A stretch of DNA of 21,155 nt from an uncultured Eubacteriales bacterium (GTDB taxonomy: Bacteria > Bacillota > Clostridia > Christensenellales > QALW01), in contig URYI01000021.1 of the NCBI GenBank assembly GCA_900552055.1, forward strand, positions 1 to 21,155. Direction: 5' to 3'. Below are positions 12,467 to 20,099 of the stretch, one piece after another; within the stretch, counting starts at the first letter, position 1, and every line of letters starts with the position of its first letter. The translations under genes were made by a program, and so were the position numbers. The notes below the pieces were generated by a model. It was not told the origin of the DNA. It saw only the letters and a program-made list of their open reading frames with translations, and made no database searches.

Positions 12467-13230
12467 GCTTCTGCCTCCTCAAACCGGAAAACTACCTTGT
12501 CATCATATATCTTCATCTCTGTTTCATTCAGCACGCTGTTTAAATATATATCCGCATGGGATGCGGCTATGCCCAAATCTATGAGCTGCATTTTTCTGGC
12601 AAAAAGCCCCTTGGAATCCAGGCGAATCTCTAAAAAGTCCCGGCCCGCCTCAAATTTCCAGGGCTGCCTGTTTAATGAAGAAGGCGCCAGGCGCGCGCAT
12701 TCCATAGCCTGAACTGCAAAATCAGGCAATTCACTTAAGGGCGCACTGCACAGCTGCTCTAATTTGAGCCGCCTGCGTTCAGGGGCTGGTCTGTCCGAAT
12801 AGCCTATTGCGCATACGGCCAGCAGCTCCTCAGAATGCGTCAGGGAAATATGCCGCTTAACCTCCGCAGGGTTATATGATCCCCCAATCCAACAGGTCTT
12901 AAGGCCGCAGTCCGTGCATTCTAGGATAAATCGCTCTCCCGCCATGCCGGCAAGCTGCCGCCTTATCTCACAGTCCTTCCGCGCTATAATGGCCGCCAGC
13001 CCGCGCGCCCCGTTTATTTTGGAAATCAGCCGCCCCAGTCCCGAAAAAGCTTTGCCGCTGTCCAGGGGAATATATTCCAGGCGCACCTCCTCAAACATGG
13101 CGCTTAAAAGCGCGCAGCATTCCATTATTACACATTCGTCTCCCGAAGAGATGGGTATATTATTAAAATTGCGCTCCGAATACCTCTTGGGAATGGCCTC
13201 AAGCCATCTACTTCGATATTCTCCGTCCAT
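12463..13230 (-). CDS. Nitroreductase family protein (TM1586 type)
   Basis: A 255-residue FMN-dependent oxidoreductase-like protein. Its layout fits the TM1586 type, in which one chain carries two nitroreductase-like halves. Seen: KRYSERNF (15-22), matching the phosphate-binding RxSxRxF of the family; a GLKTCWIGG stretch (109-117); and ARLAPSSLNRQPWKF (179-193), the APSxxNxQPW signature. The reaction and substrate are unknown; such proteins reduce nitro groups, quinones or enoate-like compounds with NAD(P)H. It sits between yjbQ (eight bases upstream) and pdp (four-base overlap), so it is clearly part of the operon, though no link to deoxynucleoside breakdown is established. AGGAG lies about 12 bases before the ATG, somewhat far. 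Confidence 0.88.
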   Translation of the reverse strand: MDGEYRSRWLEAIPKRYSERNFNNIPISSGDECVIMECCALLSAMFEEVRLEYIPLDSGKAFSGLGRLISKINGARGLAAIIARKDCEIRRQLAGMAGERFILECTDCGLKTCWIGGSYNPAEVKRHISLTHSEELLAVCAIGYSDRPAPERRRLKLEQLCSAPLSELPDFAVQAMECARLAPSSLNRQPWKFEAGRDFLEIRLDSKGLFARKMQLIDLGIAASHADIYLNSVLNETEMKIYDDKVVFRFEEAEA

Positions 13231-13238
13231 CCGCTTAA

Positions 13239-13655
13239 TTATTCTCCTATAATTTTTATTAAAACGCGCTTCTGGCGTTTCCCGTCAAACTCACCGTAAA
13301 AAATCTGCTCCCATGTGCCAAAATCCAGCTTGCCGTTTGTAATGGCGCAGACCACTTCCCGGCCCATGACCGTGCGCTTGAGATGCGCGTCCGCGTTATC
13401 CTCATAGCCGTTGTGGCGGTACTGCTCATAAGGCTTTTCAGGCGCAAGCCGTTCCAGCCACTGCTCCATGTCCCAATGCAGGCCGCTCTCATCGTCGTTT
13501 ATAAATACGCTGGCGGTAATATTCATAGCGTTTACCAGAACCAGCCCTTCCGTCACGCCGCTGGCCCTCACGGCTTCCTCCACCTGCGGCGTAATATTGA
13601 TAAAGCCGCGGCGCGCAGGCAGGTTAAAATACAATTCCTTGCGATAGCTCTTCAT
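13239..13655 (-). CDS. yjbQ: YjbQ/UPF0047 family protein (secondary thiamine-phosphate synthase family)
   Basis: A 138-residue protein of the YjbQ family (UPF0047), small trimeric beta proteins; some have weak thiamine-phosphate synthase activity, but the main role is unsettled. Seen: the family pattern from [13 protein letters not shown] (60-72) through [12 protein letters not shown] (87-98) to [19 protein letters not shown] (107-125), including the conserved H91 and the FGTW motif in place of the common LGTWQ. I chose the ATG at 13655, which gives the normal family length; the frame stays open upstream to 13892, but that extension is basic, low in family likeness and has no good ribosome binding site. 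It is the first gene of the operon with the nitroreductase, pdp and deoC. Confidence 0.92.
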   Translation of the reverse strand: MKSYRKELYFNLPARRGFINITPQVEEAVRASGVTEGLVLVNAMNITASVFINDDESGLHWDMEQWLERLAPEKPYEQYRHNGYEDNADAHLKRTVMGREVVCAITNGKLDFGTWEQIFYGEFDGKRQKRVLIKIIGE

Positions 13656-13987
13656 AATATATTTATTTCCTTTCCTTAGCATTAATGCCCAATGGATAAT
13701 GGGGTGAGAAAATGCTGAACTGCGCCAATGCGCCGCCTGCACTCCAGGCACGCCGCGGCGCATGCCCTTTCTGCGCTTTGCAGGGACGCGAATCAACATA
13801 TTCCCGGCTCTTAAGCTCTGCCCTTCAGCAATTTGTCTGTTCTCAAGGCAAACGGGGAAGGCAGAACTCTGCGCCCGCTTAAGCTGATACAAAAAACAGG
13901 CAAATTTACAGAAAGAATGCGTCCTATCCCTTGTACAATAATGCTGATTTACACAATTTAAGACGTTCCGGCATTGTATTCCGGCTT
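13656..13987. other. Intergenic stretch upstream of the yjbQ operon
   Basis: About 330 bases between the amidohydrolase stop and yjbQ. It should contain the yjbQ operon promoter, but I see no well-spaced -35/-10 pair. A ten-base palindrome CGCCGCGGCG lies at 13751-13760, and TCTGCC/GGCAGA arms could pair over about 13826-13868. No thiamine (TPP) or other known riboswitch motif was recognised. Confidence 0.45.
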
Positions 13988-15151
13988 CTATAGTCCGCCG
14001 TAAACAATATTGCCGTCTATAATTGTCATGCTCACTTTTGTGCGCACATCCAGCGGGTGCCCGTCAAAAACAACTATATCCGCATCCAGGCCCGGTTTAA
14101 GACTGCCTATCCTATCTGCCAGACCGGTTATCCTCGCGGCGTTTACCGTCATGGCGCGCATGGCCGCTTCCTCAGAAAGGCCGTTCCTCACTAAAAAAGC
14201 TGCCGACGCGCTCAAAAGCTGCACCGGGGTTTCGGGATGGTCAGTGCTCAGCGCAAACTCCACGCCCTCTCTTTCAAATACAGCCGCGCCGCCGTAATTA
14301 AGATTCTTCATTTCAATCTTAGGCCGGCCTATAAGTATGGGGCCAAGTATGCACTGCGCGTTATGCCTTTTAATTATATCCAGCATCATATACCCTTCAG
14401 TGCAATGGTCCAAGGTATAGGAAATATTAAATTCCTCCGCAATGCGTATAGCCGTCTGGATATCGTCCGCCCTGTGGCAGTGTATTTTTAACCGGAGCCT
14501 TCCCTCCAGCACGTCCAGCAGGCGCTCTTTTGACATGTCCAGTTCAAATTCCTCCTGGCTCTGAGCGGCGCGCCTCTTTTTCTCGCCGTAGGCCCCGGCT
14601 TTATAAAAAGCCTCTCTTAAAAGAGCAGCTGTAGCCATGCGGGTCATGGGGGAAGCCTTTCTTTCATTATAACAGCGCTTGGGATTTTCCCCCAGAGCCG
14701 CCTTAAGCGCGGCAGGCTCCTTTATAAGCATATCTTCTATTGTGCTGCCGAAGGTTTTCAGCGCACAGAAGCTCCCGCCTATTACGTTGGCGCTTCCCGG
14801 CCCGGTCAGTACGGCCGTGACCCCCGCCTCCCGCGCTTCGGCAAAGGATTCATCCCTTGGATTAATCCCGTCCAGCCCGCGCAGGGCAGGCGTTATGGGA
14901 TTGGTTATCTCGTTTACGTCCTCCCCCTCAAAGCCCATGCCGTTCTCGCATATGCCTATATGGCAGTGCGCGTCAATAAGGCCGGGAGTAACGTACCTGT
15001 CCTGCGCGTCCATAATCTCGCAGTCCGCGCTCTGGTACTCCTCCGCCAGCTTGCTGCCCGTCCTGATTATTTTTTTGTCGAACAATATATCCATGCTCTG
15101 GGCAAAGCTTCCGTTTTCCATAAGCATGCGCGCATTTTTAATAAGTTTCAT
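13988..15151 (-). CDS. Amidohydrolase family protein (imidazolonepropionase/dipeptidase-like)
   Basis: A 387-residue metal-dependent hydrolase. Seen: a small beta domain at both ends (1-55 and the [16 protein letters not shown] tail at about 350-372) around a TIM barrel with DAHCHIG (H62, H64), a carboxyl-rich GFEGEDVNE stretch, IHCHRADD (H224, H226), DHCTEGY (H249) and STDHPE (D304). This is the full set of metal and catalytic residues expected of the superfamily, and the HCHRADDI segment is typical of the imidazolonepropionase-like group. The substrate is unknown. AAGAGGCGG lies just before the ATG. It follows galK by 100 bases on the same strand and may be co-transcribed, though a galactose role is not implied by the family. 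Confidence 0.9.
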   Translation of the reverse strand: MKLIKNARMLMENGSFAQSMDILFDKKIIRTGSKLAEEYQSADCEIMDAQDRYVTPGLIDAHCHIGICENGMGFEGEDVNEITNPITPALRGLDGINPRDESFAEAREAGVTAVLTGPGSANVIGGSFCALKTFGSTIEDMLIKEPAALKAALGENPKRCYNERKASPMTRMATAALLREAFYKAGAYGEKKRRAAQSQEEFELDMSKERLLDVLEGRLRLKIHCHRADDIQTAIRIAEEFNISYTLDHCTEGYMMLDIIKRHNAQCILGPILIGRPKIEMKNLNYGGAAVFEREGVEFALSTDHPETPVQLLSASAAFLVRNGLSEEAAMRAMTVNAARITGLADRIGSLKPGLDADIVVFDGHPLDVRTKVSMTIIDGNIVYGGL

Positions 15152-15234
15152 AATCCGCCTCTTAAAATCTTATGTTCCCTTTCGCAAATAAACTGCTGCG
15201 CATTCGCATATATTTACCGCAGGCTTATCGACCG

Positions 15235-15248
15235 CTGCCGTTCGGCAG
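15235..15248. repeat. Perfect hairpin just after galK
   Basis: CTGCCG-TT-CGGCAG lies three bases past the galK stop codon. No T-run follows on the minus strand, so it may stabilise the galK mRNA end or partly separate galK from the amidohydrolase gene instead of terminating transcription. Confidence 0.45.
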
Positions 15249-15251
15249 TCC

Positions 15252-16517
15252 TCATATATCCAGGCAGACCGCGCCCACGGGCCGTATCAGCAGTTCCTCG
15301 GCCGCTCCTTCTCCAAACAGCCTGTTCATCTGGCTTATATAGGCTTTCTTTTTGTCCTGGGGCACAAAAGCAAGAATAGTCCCGCCGAAGCCCCCTCCGT
15401 GTACCCGCCAGGCGCCGTCCCCCTTTAAAAGCAGCTCGCTGACCGCCAGCGCCAGAGGCAGGGACTGTTTTAATGCGCCCGGCTTATAGAGATTTTGCAG
15501 CAGCTTCCAGGAGCTGTCCCCCGAAAGAATAATTTCATTTAAAAATTCGGACGGCTTATCCTTAATCAGCGCCTGCACTCCCCTTTGAACCCGCTTATTC
15601 TCCTCGTAGAAATGGATAGCCCGTAAAATAGCCCGGTCGGGCACCTTTTGGTGCAGTTCCTCTAAAGAAGCCAAAAAAGTTTTCTCATCCAGCTCCCGCA
15701 GCCGTTTAACACCAAAATGGGCGCAGACCTGCCCCAGTTCCTCTGTTATGGCCGCATATTCGCCAGTCAGGTCGGCATGGTCCTCCCTCACGTCAGTAAT
15801 TATTAAAGAATATCCCCTGCGCGCAAAATCATATTTGATATTCTCGCATTCGGGCATAAGGGGATCGTTAAAATCTATGGCGACTATACCGCCCGAAGCG
15901 CAGGCGAGCTGGTCCATAAGCCCGCAGGGCTTGCCGAAATACCTGTTTTCAGCATACTGGGATATCTGCGCCATATCCATAACGCTTATGCGGCCGTCAT
16001 TGAAAAGATGGGAAAAAATTGCGCATATAAGCACTTCAACCGAAGCAGAGGAAGACAGTCCCGAACCCCTTAGCACATCGCTCATGATGCAGGCGTCAAA
16101 ACCCCCTATATTCATGCCCAGCTGCTTAAAGCGCGCCGCTATGCCGCGTATAAGTGCATTGGTAGTCCCCTGCTCTGAATAAACCGGCTCCAGGCCTGAA
16201 AGCTCCAAGCAGAATTCCTGGTCAAACCCCTCCGAATTAACAGTTACTTTGCCGTCCTCACGCGGAGCAGCCGCCGCTATCGTATCCAGGTTTATTGAAC
16301 CTGCAAGCACCCTCCCTCCGTTATGGTCGGTATGGTTGCCCAGTATTTCCGTCCTGCCCGGCGCCGAAAAGAATTTAAAATCATCCCGGCCAAAACGCTC
16401 GCTAAATTTCTTTGCCAGCGCCTTATATCTCCAAAGCTGCTTATCTGCTTTTTCACCGTATAAGCGCTCCATAGCCCTCTGGGCCGACCGCGAATCCATT
16501 CTCCTGTTAACGTCCAT
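15252..16517 (-). CDS. galK: Galactokinase
   Basis: Phosphorylates alpha-D-galactose to galactose-1-phosphate with ATP, the first committed Leloir step. It is a GHMP-family kinase of 421 residues. Seen: GRTEILGNHTDHNGG (54-68), the variant galactokinase signature of clostridial enzymes in place of GR.NLIGEHTDYN; the ATP loop LRGSGLSSSAS (149-159); KPCGLMDQL (196-204) with the catalytic aspartate D202; and VHGGGFGG near the C-terminus. I chose the ATG at 16517 with GAGAGGA about eight bases upstream; the frame extends to a TTG at 16568, which would include that binding site. The promoter lies about 210 bases upstream, leaving a long leader. It is divergent from galT and followed by the amidohydrolase gene. 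Confidence 0.93.
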   Translation of the reverse strand: MDVNRRMDSRSAQRAMERLYGEKADKQLWRYKALAKKFSERFGRDDFKFFSAPGRTEILGNHTDHNGGRVLAGSINLDTIAAAAPREDGKVTVNSEGFDQEFCLELSGLEPVYSEQGTTNALIRGIAARFKQLGMNIGGFDACIMSDVLRGSGLSSSASVEVLICAIFSHLFNDGRISVMDMAQISQYAENRYFGKPCGLMDQLACASGGIVAIDFNDPLMPECENIKYDFARRGYSLIITDVREDHADLTGEYAAITEELGQVCAHFGVKRLRELDEKTFLASLEELHQKVPDRAILRAIHFYEENKRVQRGVQALIKDKPSEFLNEIILSGDSSWKLLQNLYKPGALKQSLPLALAVSELLLKGDGAWRVHGGGFGGTILAFVPQDKKKAYISQMNRLFGEGAAEELLIRPVGAVCLDI

Positions 16518-16726
16518 ATTTCCGTCCTCTCTAATCTTAATGCCTGCCGGCAGTATTTTTAACGGCAAAGCTTGACTGTACAGCCTCAGCAGCCTGACCG
16601 TTAGCTTGAACGCCTGATGCGCCGCCGGAAAAGTATTGCCCCATTTGGAGTTTAAGCAATGCCAAACCCAACCGCCTGAAACAGCCTGCGAATTTTTCCC
16701 GCTCTGTTCCAGCGTTTTTCTCGCAT
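16518..16726 (-). other. Long 5' leader of galK
   Basis: From the mapped -10 box the transcript should start near 16720, giving about 200 untranslated bases. It contains the self-complementary CTGCCGGCAG (plus-strand 16543-16552) close to the start codon. A 72-codon frame (16537-16755) begins upstream of the predicted transcription start and so is unlikely to be expressed. No known riboswitch was recognised. Confidence 0.4.
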
Positions 16727-16755
16727 ATTATAACATACAGGCGCACATTTAACAA
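16727..16755 (-). promoter_or_regulatory. galK promoter
   Basis: On the minus strand TTGTTA (16750-16755) and TATAAT (16727-16732) are separated by exactly 17 bases. The -10 is a perfect consensus, the -35 matches four of six. Confidence 0.7.
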
Positions 16756-16772
16756 ATAGCTTATTGATTTAA
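16748..16772. promoter_or_regulatory. Pseudo-palindrome between the gal promoters, operator candidate
   Basis: A 25-base imperfect palindrome of the form TT.AA..AATA...TATT..TT.AA, in which eight of twelve base pairs about the centre (16760) are symmetric. It overlaps the -35 boxes of both the galK and galT promoters, so one bound protein could control both. The region is AT-rich, so chance symmetry is possible, and no regulator gene is in the window. Confidence 0.4.
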
Positions 16773-16792
16773 TGGCGGTTTAACGCTATAAT
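16764..16792 (+). promoter_or_regulatory. galT promoter
   Basis: TTGATT (16764-16769) and TATAAT (16787-16792) are separated by exactly 17 bases. It starts only eight bases from the galK -35 on the other strand. The galT leader would be about 25 bases, with CGGAGG five bases before the ATG. Confidence 0.8.
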
Positions 16793-16821
16793 AATTATAT
16801 ATTATTTTACCGGAGGCTGAA

Positions 16822-18387
16822 ATGACTGATACTGATATCTGTAAAACACCCCAAAATTCAAAAAACATATCGGCAGAGCATACTGCGGATATTTATACCT
16901 GCATAGAAACCTGCGTACAGTATGCGCTTAAGAACGGCCTGTGCATGCCGGAGGACGAATACTACGTCCGGAACGGCCTGCTTGCCCTATTTAAGCTGGA
17001 CGCGCCCCAGCCTGTTGAGCTGGCAGAAATCCCCCAAAGCATCGCCGAGACATATGAGCAAATGACCAATTATGCGGCCGAACACGGGCTGCTCGAATTA
17101 AATACCCCTGTATACAGGGAAATATTTGATAATCAGATTGGAGACAGGCTGCTTATGCCCCCCTCCCAGGTTATCTCTCTTTTTAACGAATATTATAAAA
17201 AGCTGGGGCCCCAGGCGGCTACCGACTGGTTCTATTCCCTTTGCCGGAACAGCAATTATATACGCACCGCCGAGATTGCGCGCAATATTTTTTACAAGGC
17301 TCCATGCGGATACGGCGAAGCGGAAATCACAATAAACCTCACCAAACCTGAAAAGGACCCTCAGGAAATTGCGCGCCAGGCAGCCGCCAAACAGCTGGAT
17401 TACCCAAAATGCCAGCTTTGCATTGAAAATGAAGGTTATGCGGGACGCATCAATCACCCGCCCCGCAGACTGCTCAGAACAATACCTTTAACTTTAAATA
17501 ATGAGGACTGGTATTTTCAATACAGCCCGTACGTTTACTTTAACGAACACTGCATAGCTTTTTCAAAAGAGCATACTCCCATGGAGATAAACCGCGCTAC
17601 CTTTGAGCGGCTCTTTGATTTCCTGGAAATATTCCCCCATTATTTTATCGGCTCCAATGCCGGTCTGCCCATAGCAGGCGGCTCCATACTTTCCCATCTG
17701 CATTTCCAGGGAGGACGCTATCAGCTTCCCATGATGAAAGCGGACAAGCTCAGGGAATTTGCCTCCATTGATCCGGAGGTGTCCCTTGAGCAGCTGCATT
17801 GGCCCATGCCGGCGCTTCACCTTTCAGGAACAAACAGGAAAGCCGTTGCTGAATATGCCGAAAAAATAACTCTGGCCTGGGAAAGCTATTCCGACCCCGA
17901 CCTAGGAATACTGGCCCGAACAGACTCGCCTCATAATACCATTACGCCAATAGCCCGTCTGGACGACGGAATTTACACCTTGGATCTGGTACTGCGCAAC
18001 AACCGCACCAATGACCAGTTCCCCCTTGGGATATTCCACCCGCATCCCTGCCGGCACCACATCAAGCGGGAAAATATAGGCCTTATAGAAGTAATGGGTC
18101 TGTTCATCCTCCCCGGCCGGCTTAAGGAGGAGCTTGCAGAGGTAGCAAAATATATAGAGGGCAAAGAATATAACAGGGATAAAATTGAAAAGCACCGGCA
18201 ATGGGCCGACAGCTTTAAAGAAAAATATGCTGCCGGCACTCCAAACGGAGCGCAGGAGCTCATTCGCCTGGAACTGGCCAAATTATGCATGCTGCTTCTG
18301 TCAGACGCCGCCGTATATAAGGATACTCCGCAGGGGCAGGCCGGTCTGGAGAAATTTTTAACTTCCTGCGGACTAATAAAGCAATAG
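16822..18387 (+). CDS. galT: UDP-glucose--hexose-1-phosphate uridylyltransferase, class 2
   Basis: Exchanges galactose-1-phosphate with UDP-glucose to give UDP-galactose and glucose-1-phosphate. At 521 residues it is the long class 2 enzyme found in Firmicutes, not the roughly 350-residue class 1 form. Seen: YYVRNGLLALFKLD (47-60), YPKCQLCIENEGYAGR (194-209) with the CxxC pair, RTIPLTLNNEDWYFQYSPY (219-237), NEHCIAFSKEH (241-251) and GSILSHLHFQGGRY (287-300) with the histidine pair H292/H294 likely to carry the uridylyl intermediate. The start is set by CGGAGG five bases upstream. It leads a three-gene rightward unit, with 13 bases to the next gene. Galactose control through the shared divergent region is inferred. 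No galE or mutarotase gene is present. Confidence 0.95.
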   Translation: MTDTDICKTPQNSKNISAEHTADIYTCIETCVQYALKNGLCMPEDEYYVRNGLLALFKLDAPQPVELAEIPQSIAETYEQMTNYAAEHGLLELNTPVYREIFDNQIGDRLLMPPSQVISLFNEYYKKLGPQAATDWFYSLCRNSNYIRTAEIARNIFYKAPCGYGEAEITINLTKPEKDPQEIARQAAAKQLDYPKCQLCIENEGYAGRINHPPRRLLRTIPLTLNNEDWYFQYSPYVYFNEHCIAFSKEHTPMEINRATFERLFDFLEIFPHYFIGSNAGLPIAGGSILSHLHFQGGRYQLPMMKADKLREFASIDPEVSLEQLHWPMPALHLSGTNRKAVAEYAEKITLAWESYSDPDLGILARTDSPHNTITPIARLDDGIYTLDLVLRNNRTNDQFPLGIFHPHPCRHHIKRENIGLIEVMGLFILPGRLKEELAEVAKYIEGKEYNRDKIEKHRQWADSFKEKYAAGTPNGAQELIRLELAKLCMLLLSDAAVYKDTPQGQAGLEKFLTSCGLIKQ

Positions 18388-18400
18388 AAAAGAGGAAAAT

Positions 18401-19117
18401 ATGAAAGTTTTATTCAGCCTGTTTCCGGGCAAGGAAAAGCTCTTTATAATACTTACCGCCCTTGGCGCCCTGGCCTGCGCCGTATTAGGCTGCTTCTTCC
18501 TAAACCCCGACTACCGCGGCGCATACTGCGTAACTGTTGCAGTCATTATAATCCTGCTCATATTTATAGGGGTTTTCGGCATAAAGCGCATAAAGCAGGA
18601 GCGAGAGCTGGCCGATAAACGAAAGCTTTTAGGCTGGACGGCTGAAAATGAACGGCCGGTTAAAGACGCGCTTTACAACTACATGGCAAACAAGCTTTTG
18701 CTTCAGCAGACAATAATAGGCCTTGCGGCTGTTCTATTTATTATATTGTTCGCCTTTATGGCCGATTCACTGGGTATTATTTTAATTATGGGAATATATC
18801 TGGCCGTAAGCTCCATCACTTTCGTCCTTCAGCTTCAACGCAAAAAGCTGTTCCCTCCCAATGAATTTGCGCTGTGCGACCATGAGCTGATTCATTTCGG
18901 GGCCTGCGTTAATATAAACGGATTGTCGGCAGGCATATACAGCGTAATGCTGGACGAAGAAAAAAGCCTGCTGCATACCAGCCTGTTTATAGGAAATAAG
19001 ACATTTGATGTCTCCACCCAGGTTCCCGCCGCCTATATGGAACGCACCAAAGCTTTTATAGATGACCTCAACCGCCATTTTGAAGAGATTAAAAGAGAAG
19101 AGGAGAAAAGTAAATGA
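18401..19117 (+). CDS. Four-helix membrane protein with cytosolic C-terminal domain (first of a pair)
   Basis: A 238-residue protein of unknown family. Seen: membrane helices at about 14-33, 41-61, 103-121 and 124-144, with a basic 40-residue loop between the second and third, then a soluble domain at 145-238 ending in a charged helix (EEIKREEEKSK). Positive residues in the loop place it, and hence the C-terminal domain, in the cytosol. AAGAGG precedes the ATG. It starts 13 bases after galT and overlaps the next gene by four bases (ATGA), so all three are probably one transcript. Layout and the strand-rich pattern of the tail domain match the next gene, suggesting distant paralogs that may form a complex. 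There is no transporter or kinase motif. A PH-like or YcxB-like tail domain is possible but not established. Confidence 0.82.
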   Translation: MKVLFSLFPGKEKLFIILTALGALACAVLGCFFLNPDYRGAYCVTVAVIIILLIFIGVFGIKRIKQERELADKRKLLGWTAENERPVKDALYNYMANKLLLQQTIIGLAAVLFIILFAFMADSLGIILIMGIYLAVSSITFVLQLQRKKLFPPNEFALCDHELIHFGACVNINGLSAGIYSVMLDEEKSLLHTSLFIGNKTFDVSTQVPAAYMERTKAFIDDLNRHFEEIKREEEKSK

Positions 19118-19932
19118 GTGAAAAGCGCCTTACCCATAAAGAACTGATAAAGCAGGCCAAAAAGCTGTCCCTGCAAAAAAATATAAGCCTGGGCAAAGCC
19201 ATAAGCGGCGTATTGCTGCTTATATCGGCAGGCTTCAGCGCATATATTTATTATCTTATTACCGATAATTTTACCGACTCACTGACCACAGCCTTTGGCT
19301 TTGGCATAGCCGCCGTTGTATTTTCTCTCGTTCTGCTTATTTATTTTCTGCATAAGCAGGAGATAGCCGACCGTATATACGAAAACATAGTAGTAATTTG
19401 GAGATATAATCCGGGCTATCTCTATCGTTTCTGCAAGTATACCGCTTTTAAGGAAAAGCCGGTAAAATGCCTTCAGCTGCTGGCTATTACCGCAGGAGTG
19501 CTGCTGGTTACGCTTGCGCTCATGCTGACGCAGGTGCAGTTTATAGTTATGCTCGGATTTGCCGTCAGCGCGATTCTGCTTATCTGCGCCGTCCTGGCTC
19601 ATCCCTATATGCGCTATCACCTTTTAAAGCTTAAAAACCTGTTCTACGGCGCAGCAAAAGACATAATAATTTCACGCACGGGAATTTTTGCAGTAGGCCG
19701 CATACATAAATTCGGGTATAACAGCGCGGTTTTCTTACGGGCAGAAACTAAAGCTGTGGGCATGTATGACTGCGTGGTTTTTTACTACCATCAAAAGTAC
19801 GGCTATCAGGCTGTCACCAGAGAAGTCTATATACCCATACCTCCCACCTCAAGCAAAGAAGAAGTAACCGAACTGCTTGAGCTCTTCAATTCACCCGATT
19901 TATATATGGAACAAAACACACAGGATGAATAA
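19114..19932 (+). CDS. Four-helix membrane protein with cytosolic C-terminal domain (second of a pair)
   Basis: A 272-residue protein of unknown family with the same layout as its upstream neighbour. Seen: a charged amphipathic N-terminus (1-28), membrane helices at about 30-49, 58-79, 119-138 and 142-162, a basic loop at 80-118, and a soluble C-terminal domain at 165-272 with alternating strands (DIIISRTGIFAVG, REVYIPIPP) and a final helix. The ATGA overlap with the upstream gene and a GAGGAG site inside it imply coupled synthesis and near-equal amounts. The strand-strand-VPIP-helix order at the end resembles bacterial PH-like domains; this is an inference without sequence proof. A hairpin follows the gene. 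No link to galactose metabolism is visible beyond position. Confidence 0.82.
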   Translation: MSEKRLTHKELIKQAKKLSLQKNISLGKAISGVLLLISAGFSAYIYYLITDNFTDSLTTAFGFGIAAVVFSLVLLIYFLHKQEIADRIYENIVVIWRYNPGYLYRFCKYTAFKEKPVKCLQLLAITAGVLLVTLALMLTQVQFIVMLGFAVSAILLICAVLAHPYMRYHLLKLKNLFYGAAKDIIISRTGIFAVGRIHKFGYNSAVFLRAETKAVGMYDCVVFYYHQKYGYQAVTREVYIPIPPTSSKEEVTELLELFNSPDLYMEQNTQDE

Positions 19933-19942
19933 TCTATGCTTC

Positions 19943-19991
19943 AATTCAATGCGCTCTGCGTCAATGTTAAACTAACAGGGCGCGTTGAATT
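19943..19991 (+). terminator. Long stem-loop after the galT operon
   Basis: Sixteen-base arms (19943-19958 and 19976-19991) pair throughout as RNA, with 14 Watson-Crick and two G-U pairs, around a 17-base loop. Only a few T (last bases of the stem plus TT, then CGGC) follow, so it is an imperfect intrinsic terminator. It begins ten bases past the stop of the 19114 gene and most likely ends the galT transcript or protects its 3' end. Confidence 0.6.
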
Positions 19992-20099
19992 TTCGGCTAA
20001 TCACATTAAGAAATTTCGTCTCTCTTATGACATGCATATATCATTGTATTTAGAATGCAAGATTTTATTTTGTAAAAATCATATTGTGAAGGTGATGCA

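Noticed and set aside
13656..13892. Amino-terminal extension of YjbQ
   Set aside because: It would add 79 residues absent from the family, strongly basic and without a supporting start site.
13656..13987. Possible TPP riboswitch before yjbQ
   Set aside because: Neither of the two conserved TPP core motifs could be found on the minus strand.
16518..16568. TTG start 17 codons upstream for galK
   Set aside because: The GAGAGGA site would then lie inside the gene, and the added residues have no family likeness.
16537..16755. Upstream frame of 72 codons in the galK leader
   Set aside because: Its start lies upstream of the predicted transcription start, and the product is unremarkable.
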